The translations under genes and the position numbers were made by a program. The notes below the pieces were generated by a model. That model had not been told where the DNA came from. It was given only the letters and a program-made list of their open reading frames with translations, and made no database searches. Shown here one piece after another: positions 16,131 through 25,475 of a DNA stretch of 64,000 bases; position 1 is the first letter of the stretch, and each line of letters starts with the position of its first letter. This DNA is from Myxococcota bacterium (GTDB lineage Bacteria; Myxococcota_C; UBA6777), in NCBI GenBank assembly GCA_023150835.1, contig JAKLKB010000017.1, positions 62,001 to 126,000 on the forward strand. Reading direction: 5' to 3'.

Positions 16131-17579
16131 ATGATCTTGTTGTCGTATGAAGTCCTCGTGGCGCTTCGTCATCTCAAAAGTCGCAAGCGCAGCCGCGTGA
16201 TATCCCTGCTTACGCTGATCAGTATCCTTGGCGTATGGGTGGGCGTTTGGGCGCTAACTGTCGTCCTCTCCGTCCTCAGCGGCTTTGGGGACGACCTGCG
16301 CTCCAAGATCATCGAAAGCACTCCCAACATCACCATTGAACGGCATGATAGCGATATCGCCCGATACCGCGACATTTGTCACCGCATCCTCCAACAAAAA
16401 GGCGTCCTTGATTGCGCAGCTTACATCTCTAGCGAGGTGATGCTCTCTACACCAAGCAACTCTTCGGGTGCGTTGCTGCGCGGGATCGAAGATCGCCCCC
16501 TTCATACCGAGCGCCTCTCACGCCAACTCAAGTCCGGCAAGCTCTCGTATCTGTTCTCCCCCCACCTGATCCCACATCCCCCGATGATCCGTCGTCGGAT
16601 GATCTTTCAAGACTCCAACGATGCCCTCACCCCCGAAGAAGAGGAGCTTTTGGGACTGCGCCCTCGTCGCCGTCCACCGCCAGCCTCCCGCCCGACTTCA
16701 TCGCCCACCACGACGCCTGCTGACGATGAACTCCGTCAATTCGGCTTGTTGGATACCGCTCCAAAAAAAGACGCCAAAAAAGTCCTGCCCGGGATCTTAC
16801 TCGGGAAGGAACTTGCGAACGGTCTTGGCGTCAGCCTTGGCGACGAACTGCGCGTGATCTCCCCTGCGGGTGGCACGCTCACCCCGATGGGACCGGCTCC
16901 CCGTGTCCTCAAGTTTCGCGTCGCAGGAATCTTTTTTACAGGTATGTACGAGTACGATCTCAAGTTTGCCTTGGTCGCTCTTCACAGCGCACAAGACCTC
17001 TTTCAGATGCCCGATATGGCGGGCGGACTCGAACTCAAAGTCGCCGATCTCCACCAAACCACCCAACTCAAACAAGCGATCCGCAAGCGGTTGGGGGGTG
17101 GCCCTTATCATGTCCAAGATTGGATCGACCTCAACGTCCAATTGTTCGGCGCTTTGCAGATGGAAAAATGGGTGATGTTTGTGATCCTCACCTTTATCGT
17201 CTTGGTGGCCTCCTTTAATATCGTCAGCACTCTCTTCATGGTCGTTGTCGAAAAGTCCCAAGAGATCGCCATCTTGAAATCCATGGGAGCCACCAACTCC
17301 AGCGTCATGCGGATCTTTATGATCGAAGGCGTCGTGATCGGCTTGATCGGCACGATCTTGGGCCTGTTGTTTGGGTGGCGCACTTGCCTTTATCTCATCG
17401 AATTCCCGATCCGCATGAATACTGACGTGTACTATATCGCCCATCTACCCGTCAAAATGAACTTCTATGACTTCTTTTCTGTGGCTGTTGCCGCGATCTT
17501 GCTAAGCTTTATCGCCACGATCTACCCCGCACTACAGGCCGCTCGGATGCGCCCTGTCGATGGACTTCGCCATGACTGA
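16131..17579 (+). CDS. lolC: lipoprotein-releasing ABC transporter permease LolC/LolE
   Basis: Inner-membrane permease of the Lol pathway that releases mature lipoproteins to the carrier LolA (482 residues). It has the classic layout: one N-terminal TM helix ([20 protein letters not shown]), a periplasmic domain, then three C-terminal TM helices ([20 protein letters not shown] onward) with the FtsX-family end [17 protein letters not shown]. Unusually, the periplasmic domain carries a Pro/Arg/Thr-rich low-complexity insert of about 60 residues (around residues 150-215). It overlaps lolD by 8 bp. Confidence 0.93.
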   Translation: MILLSYEVLVALRHLKSRKRSRVISLLTLISILGVWVGVWALTVVLSVLSGFGDDLRSKIIESTPNITIERHDSDIARYRDICHRILQQKGVLDCAAYISSEVMLSTPSNSSGALLRGIEDRPLHTERLSRQLKSGKLSYLFSPHLIPHPPMIRRRMIFQDSNDALTPEEEELLGLRPRRRPPPASRPTSSPTTTPADDELRQFGLLDTAPKKDAKKVLPGILLGKELANGLGVSLGDELRVISPAGGTLTPMGPAPRVLKFRVAGIFFTGMYEYDLKFALVALHSAQDLFQMPDMAGGLELKVADLHQTTQLKQAIRKRLGGGPYHVQDWIDLNVQLFGALQMEKWVMFVILTFIVLVASFNIVSTLFMVVVEKSQEIAILKSMGATNSSVMRIFMIEGVVIGLIGTILGLLFGWRTCLYLIEFPIRMNTDVYYIAHLPVKMNFYDFFSVAVAAILLSFIATIYPALQAARMRPVDGLRHD

Positions 17580-18288
17580 TCCCATGCCTCCTCTTCTCCT
17601 TGCCCAAGACATCGCCAAAAGCTTTTGGCTTGAGCAGCGCCGTATCGATGTACTAAGAGCGATCTCTTTGCGCGTCGAATCCGGCCAAAGTATCGCCATC
17701 ATCGGCGCATCGGGGGCTGGAAAAAGTACGCTGCTGCATCTGCTTGGGACGCTCGATATCCCCACCGAAGGCCAGCTAATGCTCGCGGGCCACGATATCC
17801 TTCGCATGAGCGAAGAAGCTCTCGCGGGGTTGCGCAACCGTATGATCGGATTCGTCTTTCAGGCACACTATCTCCTCCCCGAATTCTCCGCACTCGAAAA
17901 TGTGATGATGCCCGCCTTGATCCAACGTATGCCGCGCCAACAAGCCCAACAGCGCGCCCAAGAGCTTCTCGAATGGGTCGGCCTCCAACACCGTCTCGAC
18001 CATCGCCCCGGTGAACTCAGCGGCGGAGAACGCCAACGTGTCGCCCTTTGCCGCGCCCTCGTCATGCGCCCCCGTCTTCTCCTCGCCGACGAACCCACAG
18101 GAAACCTCGATCACCAAACAGGCGAAGGCATCCATCACCTCATCCAAGAACTCCATCAACGTTGGGGCGTCACCTCCATCGTCGTGACCCACAATCTTTC
18201 CCTTGCCCAACGTATGCAACGTACCCTTCGCCTTGAAAAAGGCCAACTCATCGAGGCGCAAGACACGCCTTCACGCGAAAACGCATAG
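17572..18288 (+). CDS. lolD: lipoprotein-releasing ABC transporter ATPase
   Basis: ATPase partner of LolC (238 residues). Walker A is GASGAGKST, the Q loop lies in [20 protein letters not shown], the signature is [15 protein letters not shown], Walker B is [12 protein letters not shown], and the switch His is in IVVTHN. These are typical of the MacB/LolD group. The ATG at 17572 overlaps the lolC stop as ATGACTGA, which indicates translational coupling. Confidence 0.95.
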   Translation: MTDPMPPLLLAQDIAKSFWLEQRRIDVLRAISLRVESGQSIAIIGASGAGKSTLLHLLGTLDIPTEGQLMLAGHDILRMSEEALAGLRNRMIGFVFQAHYLLPEFSALENVMMPALIQRMPRQQAQQRAQELLEWVGLQHRLDHRPGELSGGERQRVALCRALVMRPRLLLADEPTGNLDHQTGEGIHHLIQELHQRWGVTSIVVTHNLSLAQRMQRTLRLEKGQLIEAQDTPSRENA

Positions 18289-18322
18289 GGCCATCATGCT
18301 GCGTTCGCTGGAGAACAAATAC

Positions 18323-20725
18323 ATGACCTTCCGACGGCTCCTTGCCTTCGTTGCGTTGCTTTGGGGCTACGTCGCTCTCGCCACCGCACACGCGCAAGAC
18401 GACAGCGACAGCACCCCGCCGATTATCAAAAAAATCGAGATCAAAGGCAATCTCCGCACCGAAACACTCGCCATCCTCAATCAGATCCAGTCCAAGCCCA
18501 AAGCCGCCCTCGACCGAACCAAAGTTGCGGACGATGTTCGGCGCGTCTACAACCTCGGGCCTTTTCGCGATGTCCAAGTCGTTGCAAAACGCGATGGCGA
18601 TCAAATCGTCTTGATCTTTCAAGTGACGGAAAAGCCCGCTGTTCGCGATGTTCAGTTTAAGGGGTACAAAGAGGTCGGACTCGATGATATCAAAAAAGTC
18701 GTCGACGTCAAAAAATACGGCATCCTCAACCAAGCCCAGATCCAACAAAACGTCCAAAAAATCCGCGAACTCTACGTTGAAAAAGGCTTTTATCTCGCCG
18801 AAGTCGAAGCCGAAGTCTCCAAGCCCACCAACGCTTCTGTGATCGTCACCTTTCAAATCCGCGAAAATGCCAAGATCATGATCCGACAAATCAACTTTGT
18901 CGGAAACCAAAAGGTCACCAGCGATACCCTGCGCCAATATCTCCAAACCTCCGAACAATCGCTGCTTGGCATGATCTCAGGACGCAGCACCTACCAAGAA
19001 GCCTTGATCCAGCGCGATCTCTACTTCCTCAACTCCTACTACATGGACAACGGCTACATCAAAGTGAAGATGGGCAAGCCCAAAGTGTACCTTAACCCCG
19101 ATAAACGCTCGATCTATATCACCTATTGGGTCACCGAAGGCGAAGTCTACCGCTACCGAAACCTCGGCGTCAAAGGCGATCTCCTGATCCCCGAAAAAGA
19201 ACTCCTTCATAAGCTCACCATGCGAAAAGGGCAAGTCTTCAATCGTACAAAGCTTTACAAAGACAACTTGCTCGCTCTCACCAATCTTTACCAAAATAGA
19301 GGCTACGCCTACGCCAACATCGTCCCTCGGCACAACCTCATCGAAGAAACCCGTGAGATCGATCTCACTCTTGAGATCCAAAAAGGTGAAAAGGTTCGCA
19401 TCGAACGTATCGAAATCTCGGGAAATTCGATCACACAAGACCGCGTGATCCGCCGTGAGATCCGCGTTTCCGAAGGTGATTATTACAACGGAAACCTCGT
19501 TCAAATCAGCCAACAGCGGATCTTTGCCCTTGGCTTCTTTGAAAAAGCCCATCCCCTCTACGGGATCAAGGCCAACTTCCGCAAAGGCAGCCAACCCGAT
19601 CGCGTCGTTCTTCAATTCGAAGTCAAAGAAAAACCCACAGGCACGTTTCAGATCGGTGCAGGTTTTAGCTCTTTTGAGCAACTCGTCTTTAACGCACAGA
19701 TCGCCAAAAACAACCTTTTTGGACGCGGACAATCGCTGTCTTTTGCCGCACAACTCTCCTCGATCCGCCAACTCTTCCAGATCCAATTCGTTGAACCCTA
19801 CCTCTTTGATTCGCTCTGGACCTTCGCTTTTTCGGCCTACAACTCCCAGCGCGATTACGGCACGCTGTTCTCCATCGGTTTTCGCCAAACCACCACAGGG
19901 GGCTCGCTGACATGGGGCTATCCGCTGCTTGACGACCTCAACCTCCTGCTCACCTACAAGTTCGAGCGCGTACAGATCAATGCCAGTGGAAACACCCTTG
20001 ATTCGGGCATCCGCATCAAGGGGTTCTTTTCGGGCGTCGATGGCCCCACCATCACCTCCAGCCTTCGGCTGTCTTTGCGTTATGACAAACGCGACAACCG
20101 CCTCTTCCCGACACGCGGGCATTTTCAAAGTATCTCCATCGAGCACGCAGACTGGTATCTCGGATCTCAAAACCGCTTCTCTCGCCTCTCCGCGATCAGC
20201 CGCTGGTATGTCAACTTGCCTATCTTTGGAAACGAATTCCTCCCCGTCCTGCGCTTCAATCTGCAACTCGGTTGGATCTTTAGCCCCTCTACTCTAGGCG
20301 TTCCATCGTTTGAACGCTACCGCCTCGGCGGGATCAACTCCATCCGTGGCTTCCGACCCTTTACGATCGGACCCACCCGCCGAATCCCCGGACAGTCCGA
20401 TAGCGCCTTCAAATTGGACGAATTCAACTGGGGCGGCAACAAAGAGCTGATCTTTAACGCCGAACTGGAGATCCCCATCATCCCGAGTGTTGGACTCAAA
20501 GGGGTTGTCTTCTTTGATGCCGGAAACGCCTACGACGACAACGAACTGATCTTCCAAGACCGACGCAATACCTTCTTGCCGCTCGGCCTCTTTATGAGCG
20601 CTGGCTTTGGGGTGCGCTGGTTTTCCCCCATCGGGCCGCTGCGTTTTGAGTGGGGCATCCCACTCACTCGACGCCCCGGAGATGACTCGATCCTCTTTGA
20701 ATTCAACATCGGCAACGCTTTTTAA
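18323..20725 (+). CDS. bamA: outer-membrane protein assembly factor BamA
   Basis: Core of the BAM complex, folding beta-barrel proteins into the outer membrane (about 800 residues). A signal peptide (LLAFVALLWGYVALATAHA) leads into POTRA domains beginning IIKKIEIKGNLRTETL, with about five repeats to residue 400 (IRQINFVGNQKVTSDTLR and VRIERIEISGNSITQDRVIR are clear examples). The C-terminal barrel includes the hallmark loop GGINSIRGF and ends in ILFEFNIGNAF. I chose the ATG at 18323; an ATG at 18296 would add nine residues. It is downstream of lolCD and upstream of skp, the usual deltaproteobacterial order. Confidence 0.95.
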   Translation: MTFRRLLAFVALLWGYVALATAHAQDDSDSTPPIIKKIEIKGNLRTETLAILNQIQSKPKAALDRTKVADDVRRVYNLGPFRDVQVVAKRDGDQIVLIFQVTEKPAVRDVQFKGYKEVGLDDIKKVVDVKKYGILNQAQIQQNVQKIRELYVEKGFYLAEVEAEVSKPTNASVIVTFQIRENAKIMIRQINFVGNQKVTSDTLRQYLQTSEQSLLGMISGRSTYQEALIQRDLYFLNSYYMDNGYIKVKMGKPKVYLNPDKRSIYITYWVTEGEVYRYRNLGVKGDLLIPEKELLHKLTMRKGQVFNRTKLYKDNLLALTNLYQNRGYAYANIVPRHNLIEETREIDLTLEIQKGEKVRIERIEISGNSITQDRVIRREIRVSEGDYYNGNLVQISQQRIFALGFFEKAHPLYGIKANFRKGSQPDRVVLQFEVKEKPTGTFQIGAGFSSFEQLVFNAQIAKNNLFGRGQSLSFAAQLSSIRQLFQIQFVEPYLFDSLWTFAFSAYNSQRDYGTLFSIGFRQTTTGGSLTWGYPLLDDLNLLLTYKFERVQINASGNTLDSGIRIKGFFSGVDGPTITSSLRLSLRYDKRDNRLFPTRGHFQSISIEHADWYLGSQNRFSRLSAISRWYVNLPIFGNEFLPVLRFNLQLGWIFSPSTLGVPSFERYRLGGINSIRGFRPFTIGPTRRIPGQSDSAFKLDEFNWGGNKELIFNAELEIPIIPSVGLKGVVFFDAGNAYDDNELIFQDRRNTFLPLGLFMSAGFGVRWFSPIGPLRFEWGIPLTRRPGDDSILFEFNIGNAF

Positions 20726-20829
20726 CGTTGAATTCGCTAACGCTAACGCCTTTCCACCACGCCAAAACCTTGCGGATGCTCTCTCCATCCGCTTATCTTT
20801 GCTCGGCCCGCAAAGGAGGACTTACACAC

Positions 20830-21387
20830 ATGTTTCGCTGCCTTTTGATTGCTTGCTTTCTCTTGGCCCCTGCTCTGGCTCACGCCAAGCGCATCGGCTA
20901 TGTCGACTTGCGCAAGGCCCTCAACGAAGTCGACGACGGGCGCGCCGCCAAAAACAAGCTCCAAGAAAAAAAAGGAGCTTACCAAAGCAAGCTCAACGAA
21001 GAACAAGAAAAACTCAAACGTGAAAAAAAGCTGTTTGATCGACGTTCCACCATCTTGCGCGGTGAAGCCAAGCGCAAAGCCCAACTCAAACTTCAGCAAA
21101 AATTTCTTGAACTTCAGAAAATGTACAGCAACCTTACCCGCGAACTCGCACAAGAAGAAGCGAAAGAAACTCGGGTGATCTTTCGAAAAATGGAAGTGAT
21201 TATCCGCCAGATCGCCGAAAAAGAAGGACTCGATCTGATGCTTGAAAAAACCGAAAGTAGCATCCTTTACGCACGCTCTGGCATGGACTACACCAACGAG
21301 CTGATCCGCATCTACAACCGACAATTCGGTCGCGGCGGTAGCAGCAGTCCCCGCGTCTCCCGTAAATCCAAGAAACGCAAGCGTTAG
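20830..21387 (+). CDS. skp: periplasmic chaperone Skp/OmpH family
   Basis: Holds unfolded outer-membrane proteins in the periplasm on the way to BamA (185 residues). A signal peptide (LLIACFLLAPALAHA) is followed by RIGYVDLRKALNEVDDGRAA, the standard Skp start, then a long charged coiled coil and the closing strand LMLEKTESSILYA. A basic tail (SRKSKKRKR) is added. The ATG at 20830 follows AAAGGAGG. Its place directly after bamA supports the call. Confidence 0.9.
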   Translation: MFRCLLIACFLLAPALAHAKRIGYVDLRKALNEVDDGRAAKNKLQEKKGAYQSKLNEEQEKLKREKKLFDRRSTILRGEAKRKAQLKLQQKFLELQKMYSNLTRELAQEEAKETRVIFRKMEVIIRQIAEKEGLDLMLEKTESSILYARSGMDYTNELIRIYNRQFGRGGSSSPRVSRKSKKRKR

Positions 21388-21560
21388 AACGTCGGGGTTT
21401 GAGAGAGGAGCGGCTTGTTGGTCGGGGGGGCGAATTCCCAAACTACGTTTATCCCAACCATCTTGCTTTTTGACGCTGCATCGGGCAGAAAAACACGGGC
21501 CTCTTGCCTCAACACGCAAGCAGCGACATCTTTAGCCCGCTGTTGCTTTGTTTGCCACCT

Positions 21561-21621
21561 TCAACGAGGTTTTCGCAGAAGATACACCACCCCTCAACGA
21601 GGCTTTCGGAGAAGACACACG
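21561..21621 (+). repeat. 33-bp tandem duplication over the M50 ribosome-binding region
   Basis: Two imperfect copies of TCAACGAGGYTTTCGSAGAA-GAYACAC begin at 21561 and 21594. The second ends directly at the ATG of the protease gene, so the GGAGAAGA binding site belongs to the second copy. Confidence 0.7.
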
Positions 21622-22293
21622 ATGTTTAGCCTTTTCCAAGATCCGCAACGCTTGGCGCTTCTGGCGCTCGTTTTGTTGATCTCGCTGACCTTTCACGAAT
21701 TTGCTCACGCTTGGACTGCCTACAAACTCGGCGATGATACGGCTTATCGCGAAGGCCGCGTGACGTTAAACCCCATCGTTCACCTCGATCTGTGGGGATC
21801 GATTTGTTTTCTGGTGTCGGGTGGATTTGGATGGGCCCGTCCTGTCCCAGTGAATCCCACGAACTTTCAACAACCACGCCGCGACGATATCTTGGTGACG
21901 GGCGCGGGGCCCGCTTCCAACTTTCTCCTCGGCTTGATCGCCGCAGCGCTCTATTTTCCGATGGCAAAATATGGTTGGTTTCGGGGAAACGACCTTGAGC
22001 CTTTCCTCTTCCAGTTCCTCGGCCTGATGATGGTCGCCAATTTTTCTCTGGCCTTCTTTAACTTGATCCCGCTCTTTCCGCTTGATGGATCGCACATCGT
22101 CACCAACCTTTTGCCGCTTAACCAAGCCTACCGTTTTAAGCGATTCAACGAAGAGTTCGGCGCGTATACGCTTCTTGGCTTGATCGTCTTGCCTTACTTG
22201 ACCAACCGCTCGATCGATCCGATCGGATGGCTGATCCGCGAACCGATGTCCTATCTGATTGGAGTTTTGCGCGGATTGTTCGGCATGTTTTGA
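21622..22293 (+). CDS. site-2 protease family (M50) membrane metalloprotease
   Basis: Membrane-embedded zinc protease (223 residues). The zinc motif HEFAH (H25, E26, H29) sits in the first TM helix, and the third ligand is in NLIPLFPLDGSH. Several TM helices and the short length put it in the compact YwhC-like group rather than RseP, which carries PDZ domains. This group cuts TM segments; the substrate is unknown. I chose the ATG at 21622 because the protein core begins there and GGAGAAGA precedes it. It is followed 57 bp later by scpA, a neighbourhood common in several phyla. Confidence 0.9.
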   Translation: MFSLFQDPQRLALLALVLLISLTFHEFAHAWTAYKLGDDTAYREGRVTLNPIVHLDLWGSICFLVSGGFGWARPVPVNPTNFQQPRRDDILVTGAGPASNFLLGLIAAALYFPMAKYGWFRGNDLEPFLFQFLGLMMVANFSLAFFNLIPLFPLDGSHIVTNLLPLNQAYRFKRFNEEFGAYTLLGLIVLPYLTNRSIDPIGWLIREPMSYLIGVLRGLFGMF

Positions 22294-22350
22294 CCCCACC
22301 GCCCCATCTCTCACGATCCTGTGCGTGCCATCGACGAGGAAGCCATCACG

Positions 22351-23337
22351 ATGCAAGAGATCACTCTTTCCCACAAAGACCTTCATCTTCAAACGGCTTC
22401 TTTCGACGGGCCGCTTGACGTTTTGCTGCACTTGATCCGCAAGCGTGACCTCGATATCTTTGACCTTCCGATCCACCAAATCGCCGAAGAATTCCAACTC
22501 TACGTCGACGCCATCCAGCGCGTTGATCTCGAACAGGCCGGCGCATACCTCGAACTCGCCGCAGAACTCGCTTACATCAAATCCCGTATGCTCCTGCCCC
22601 GCGTCCAAGACAGCAAAGAAGATCCACGCACCCCGCTCGTCGAAAAAGTCATGGAGTACGAGCAAGTCAAACAACTCTCCCTCCAACTCCAAGACCGCCA
22701 TCTCCTTGGTCGCGATGTGTTCGTGCGCGGAAGTGATCTACGCCCTGAACTCCCCGAACTACCGCCTGAAACCGATGTCACCGCTGGTGAACTGATCGAT
22801 ATCTTTTCCGCCCTCCTACGTCGCAAGATGTTGCAGTCCCCACAAGGCCCCTTTCATCAAGTCCGACGCGAACTCGTCTCTGTGCGTCAACAGATCTCTT
22901 GGGTTTGCCACCAACTGCGCGGGAAAAACAATCTGCGTTTCTCCCAATTGATCGAGGATATCTGGGAGCGTTCGACTTTAATTGTCACTTTTCTTGCGTT
23001 GCTTGAGCTTTGTCGACTACATCATATCAGGCTGGCCCAGATCGAGCGCGAAGATATCCTTGTTGAAGCCCTGACCGATCTGGATCAGATCCCGCTCGAC
23101 GATCCAAACAGCTTCACTTATCGCGCTTCGGCCCTCTCTCCCGAAGAACAGCGCCAACTTGATCAGCACGCGCTGGTGGATCTTGCGGATTTTTCGCTCT
23201 TGCACGATGACGAGGAATCCGCTGAAAACGAAGACGTCGAAGACGCCTATCTTCTCGATGAATCCGCTGATCTTCTTGATGAAGACAACGAACTCGAAAC
23301 TATCGAAGCCGATCGCAAAAACCGCAAACCTCGATAG
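22351..23337 (+). CDS. scpA: segregation and condensation protein A
   Basis: Kleisin subunit that bridges SMC heads in chromosome condensation (328 residues). The N-terminal signature SFDGPLDVLLHLIRKRDLDI and the helix YLELAAELAYIKSRMLLPR are diagnostic. The C-terminal winged helix (FLALLELCRLHHIRLAQIE) follows. An acidic tail of about 60 residues (EESAENEDVEDAY) extends beyond the usual end. The ATG at 22351 is preceded by GAGGAAG; a GTG at 22321 is also open. scpB follows after 35 bp. Confidence 0.94.
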   Translation: MQEITLSHKDLHLQTASFDGPLDVLLHLIRKRDLDIFDLPIHQIAEEFQLYVDAIQRVDLEQAGAYLELAAELAYIKSRMLLPRVQDSKEDPRTPLVEKVMEYEQVKQLSLQLQDRHLLGRDVFVRGSDLRPELPELPPETDVTAGELIDIFSALLRRKMLQSPQGPFHQVRRELVSVRQQISWVCHQLRGKNNLRFSQLIEDIWERSTLIVTFLALLELCRLHHIRLAQIEREDILVEALTDLDQIPLDDPNSFTYRASALSPEEQRQLDQHALVDLADFSLLHDDEESAENEDVEDAYLLDESADLLDEDNELETIEADRKNRKPR

Positions 23338-23372
23338 ACCCGACGAATGCACCGCCTTGATGGAGAGACCTG

Positions 23373-24086
23373 ATGCGACAACGCGCCCACCACGCAACAC
23401 CGCTTGCGACCGAATCCTCTTGGGGCTTTCGCTCCCGCAAAGAATCCGCCCGTGAGGCGCTTTACGGTCAACTCGAAGCCTTGTTGTTCGCTGCCAATCG
23501 CCCGCTCTCTTGTGAAGAACTGCGCGACATCCTCGAACATGCCGGCGTTTCCGTTCTGCCTGAACATATCGAAGCCGTCTTGCGTGAACTCAAAAATCAG
23601 TACAACCACCCATCGCGTGGGCTTCGCCTTGAAACCGTTGCGGGTGGATGGCAGATCCGCACCCGCTCCGAACACGCGCACTTGCTTCAACTGCTCTACG
23701 AAGAACGCCCTCCACGTCTGAGTCGCGCTGCCCTCGAATGTCTCTCGATCATCGCTTACCGACAGCCGATCTCTCGCGCTGAGATCGATGTGATCCGTGG
23801 CGTCGATTCGAGCGGCACTTTGCGCAGCTTGCTCGAACGCAAACTCGTCGCACGCATCGGACGTACCGAAGACGCCCGACGAGCCTTCACTTACGCAACC
23901 ACCAAAGAGTTTCTCGAATTCTTTGGCCTCAATGACCTCCGTGAACTCCCCAGCGTCCTCGCCGCTGCAACCGCTCCTTCCGCCTCTTCCGAAGCCGCTT
24001 CTTCTGATTCTTCTTCCGATGCCTCCACACATCCCCCCGATGCCTCCACAACAGCCCCATCCTCCGAGATATCCGAGGATATCTAA
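23373..24086 (+). CDS. scpB: segregation and condensation protein B
   Basis: Winged-helix dimer that binds ScpA and completes the SMC-ScpAB condensin (237 residues). Recognisable segments are QLEALLFAANRPLSCEEL, LSRAALECLSIIAYRQPISR and IRGVDSSGTLRSLLERKLV. The final 40 residues are a Ser/Ala/Pro-rich low-complexity tail. GGAGAGACCTG precedes the ATG. Confidence 0.94.
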   Translation: MRQRAHHATPLATESSWGFRSRKESAREALYGQLEALLFAANRPLSCEELRDILEHAGVSVLPEHIEAVLRELKNQYNHPSRGLRLETVAGGWQIRTRSEHAHLLQLLYEERPPRLSRAALECLSIIAYRQPISRAEIDVIRGVDSSGTLRSLLERKLVARIGRTEDARRAFTYATTKEFLEFFGLNDLRELPSVLAAATAPSASSEAASSDSSSDASTHPPDASTTAPSSEISEDI

Positions 24087-24204
24087 GCCGCTTGAAGTGC
24101 TGCGAATCTCGGGAATTCGTTCGCTACGCCACTCTTCTCCTGATCTGCCTATACGATACGAGAGACGCATACTCGAAAGGTTGCCACGATTTTGCTGTCG
24201 CGGT

Positions 24205-24250
24205 GCTGTTCTTGGGCAGCTCCCTGTGGCTGCCCCTGCCTTATTTCGAT
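24205..24250 (+). repeat. short R2-type hairpin
   Basis: GGGCAGC TCCCTGTG GCTGCCC forms a perfect 7-bp stem and resembles the inner hairpin of the R2 elements at 10.9, 54.1 and 55.9 kb; ATTTCGATCAC follows. It lies in the gap after scpB, which otherwise contains no supported gene. Confidence 0.5.
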
Positions 24251-24325
24251 CACTCCATGAGTGGAACTCGTGTGGCGTTCTGGCTTGTTCTCTTGCGATC
24301 TGCCTGTGTTGTGGGTGGATTCCAC

Positions 24326-24354
24326 TTGACAAGCCTTGTGCAAGGCTGTATCTC
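24326..24354 (+). promoter_or_regulatory. promoter with palindromic spacer upstream of the disordered-protein gene
   Basis: TTGACA at 24326-24331 and TATCTC at 24349-24354 have a 17-base spacer. The spacer holds AGCCTTG TG CAAGGCT (24332-24347), a perfect 7-bp-arm palindrome. The arrangement closely parallels the lysS promoter, which suggests a shared operator design. The gene starts 55 bp downstream. Confidence 0.6.
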
Positions 24355-24408
24355 CGCACAGCACAACGACAAAAGGGCGTTGGATAATGCCCTCCAAAGG
24401 AGTCCGTG

Positions 24409-25341
24409 ATGGAAAAGGATAAAGAGTCCGAAGCGAAACCCACCCCCAACGCGAAGACGACGCAAGAAAAAGACGCTGCGGCCCAAACTCGGCCTGATAG
24501 CACACGGCCTCCCAAACCACGTGATCCTCAGCGCGATCCTCAGCGCCCATCCCAAGGCCGCTCCCAACGTGAAGCGCCCCCACAGGAAGGCAAATCCCGA
24601 TCACACGACAACTCTCGACCCTCGGGATCTCGCCCAAACAACAGCAAAAACCAACGCCGCGAACAAAACGAAGACTTCGGAAACCGCAAGGAATATCAGC
24701 CCTCTCAAGCCATCGGTGGTTATTATCGCGAACCCATGAGCGGAGGCGATCAATGGCGCAGAAGACCTCAGCGCCAGCACCAGCCCCCCCGTGAGATCGA
24801 AGGCGTCTTGTCGGTCAATCAACCCACATGGCAACAACATCTTGCCCGTCAATCCGAGCAAGAGCGCAACCCCGCCCTGACCATGCGCCAACAAGAACAT
24901 ACCTCCCAATCCCTCGAACGCAACCGCTCCCAAAACAGCAGTTTGCGTTCACACGAACCCCAAGCCGAAGATCCCGATGCCGTCTGGTCGCGCTTTATGG
25001 ATGACCTCAAACGCGGAAAAATCCACCCCGATGGAAGACCCAAACGCCCTCACCGCAACCATCGCCACGATCACCGATCGCGAGACAAACACCCCCACGA
25101 AAAACAACGCAACGTGCGCTCCGATCATACTCAACATACCGATCCTTCTCATCCATCCGAGCAAATCGATACGCTCGAAAAGCCCATCGTTACGCAGGAT
25201 ATCCAAACCTCCCAACAGCCCATCGCTGCGCAGGATATCCAAACCTCCCAACAGCCCATCGCTGCGCAGGAGCTCCTGCCCCCTACAAACACGCAACATA
25301 TCCCAGATCCCGCGCCCACCGATACAAAGGAAAAACAATAA
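24409..25341 (+). CDS. disordered, basic, Gln/Arg/Pro-rich protein
   Basis: No family is recognised. The 310 residues are almost entirely low-complexity and charged (RDPQRDPQRPSQGRSQR and RPHRNHRHDHRSRDKHPH types), with one more ordered stretch around DPDAVWSRFMDDLKRGKIHP. A 36-bp tandem repeat at 25182-25270 encodes repeated QDIQTSQQPIAA units. The composition recalls RNA-binding disordered proteins; placed next to an rRNA pseudouridine synthase, an RNA-related role is possible but only a guess. AAAGGAG sits before the ATG at 24409. Confidence 0.6.
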   Translation: MEKDKESEAKPTPNAKTTQEKDAAAQTRPDSTRPPKPRDPQRDPQRPSQGRSQREAPPQEGKSRSHDNSRPSGSRPNNSKNQRREQNEDFGNRKEYQPSQAIGGYYREPMSGGDQWRRRPQRQHQPPREIEGVLSVNQPTWQQHLARQSEQERNPALTMRQQEHTSQSLERNRSQNSSLRSHEPQAEDPDAVWSRFMDDLKRGKIHPDGRPKRPHRNHRHDHRSRDKHPHEKQRNVRSDHTQHTDPSHPSEQIDTLEKPIVTQDIQTSQQPIAAQDIQTSQQPIAAQELLPPTNTQHIPDPAPTDTKEKQ

Positions 25342-25475
25342 AAACGCCCCAAACTTCTTGATTCTGCCAACCGTCCTGTCAACCCAACGCCCGCCATCGA
25401 GCCTCCCCCTTTTCAATACAACACAAGGGACCCAAGCCTCCATCGGCGCTCCCTCAGCATCAAAGGAACGACGTG

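Noticed and set aside
25182-25270. Possible CRISPR array from 36-bp repeats
   Set aside because: The units are directly adjacent, in frame, without spacers, and encode a protein repeat.
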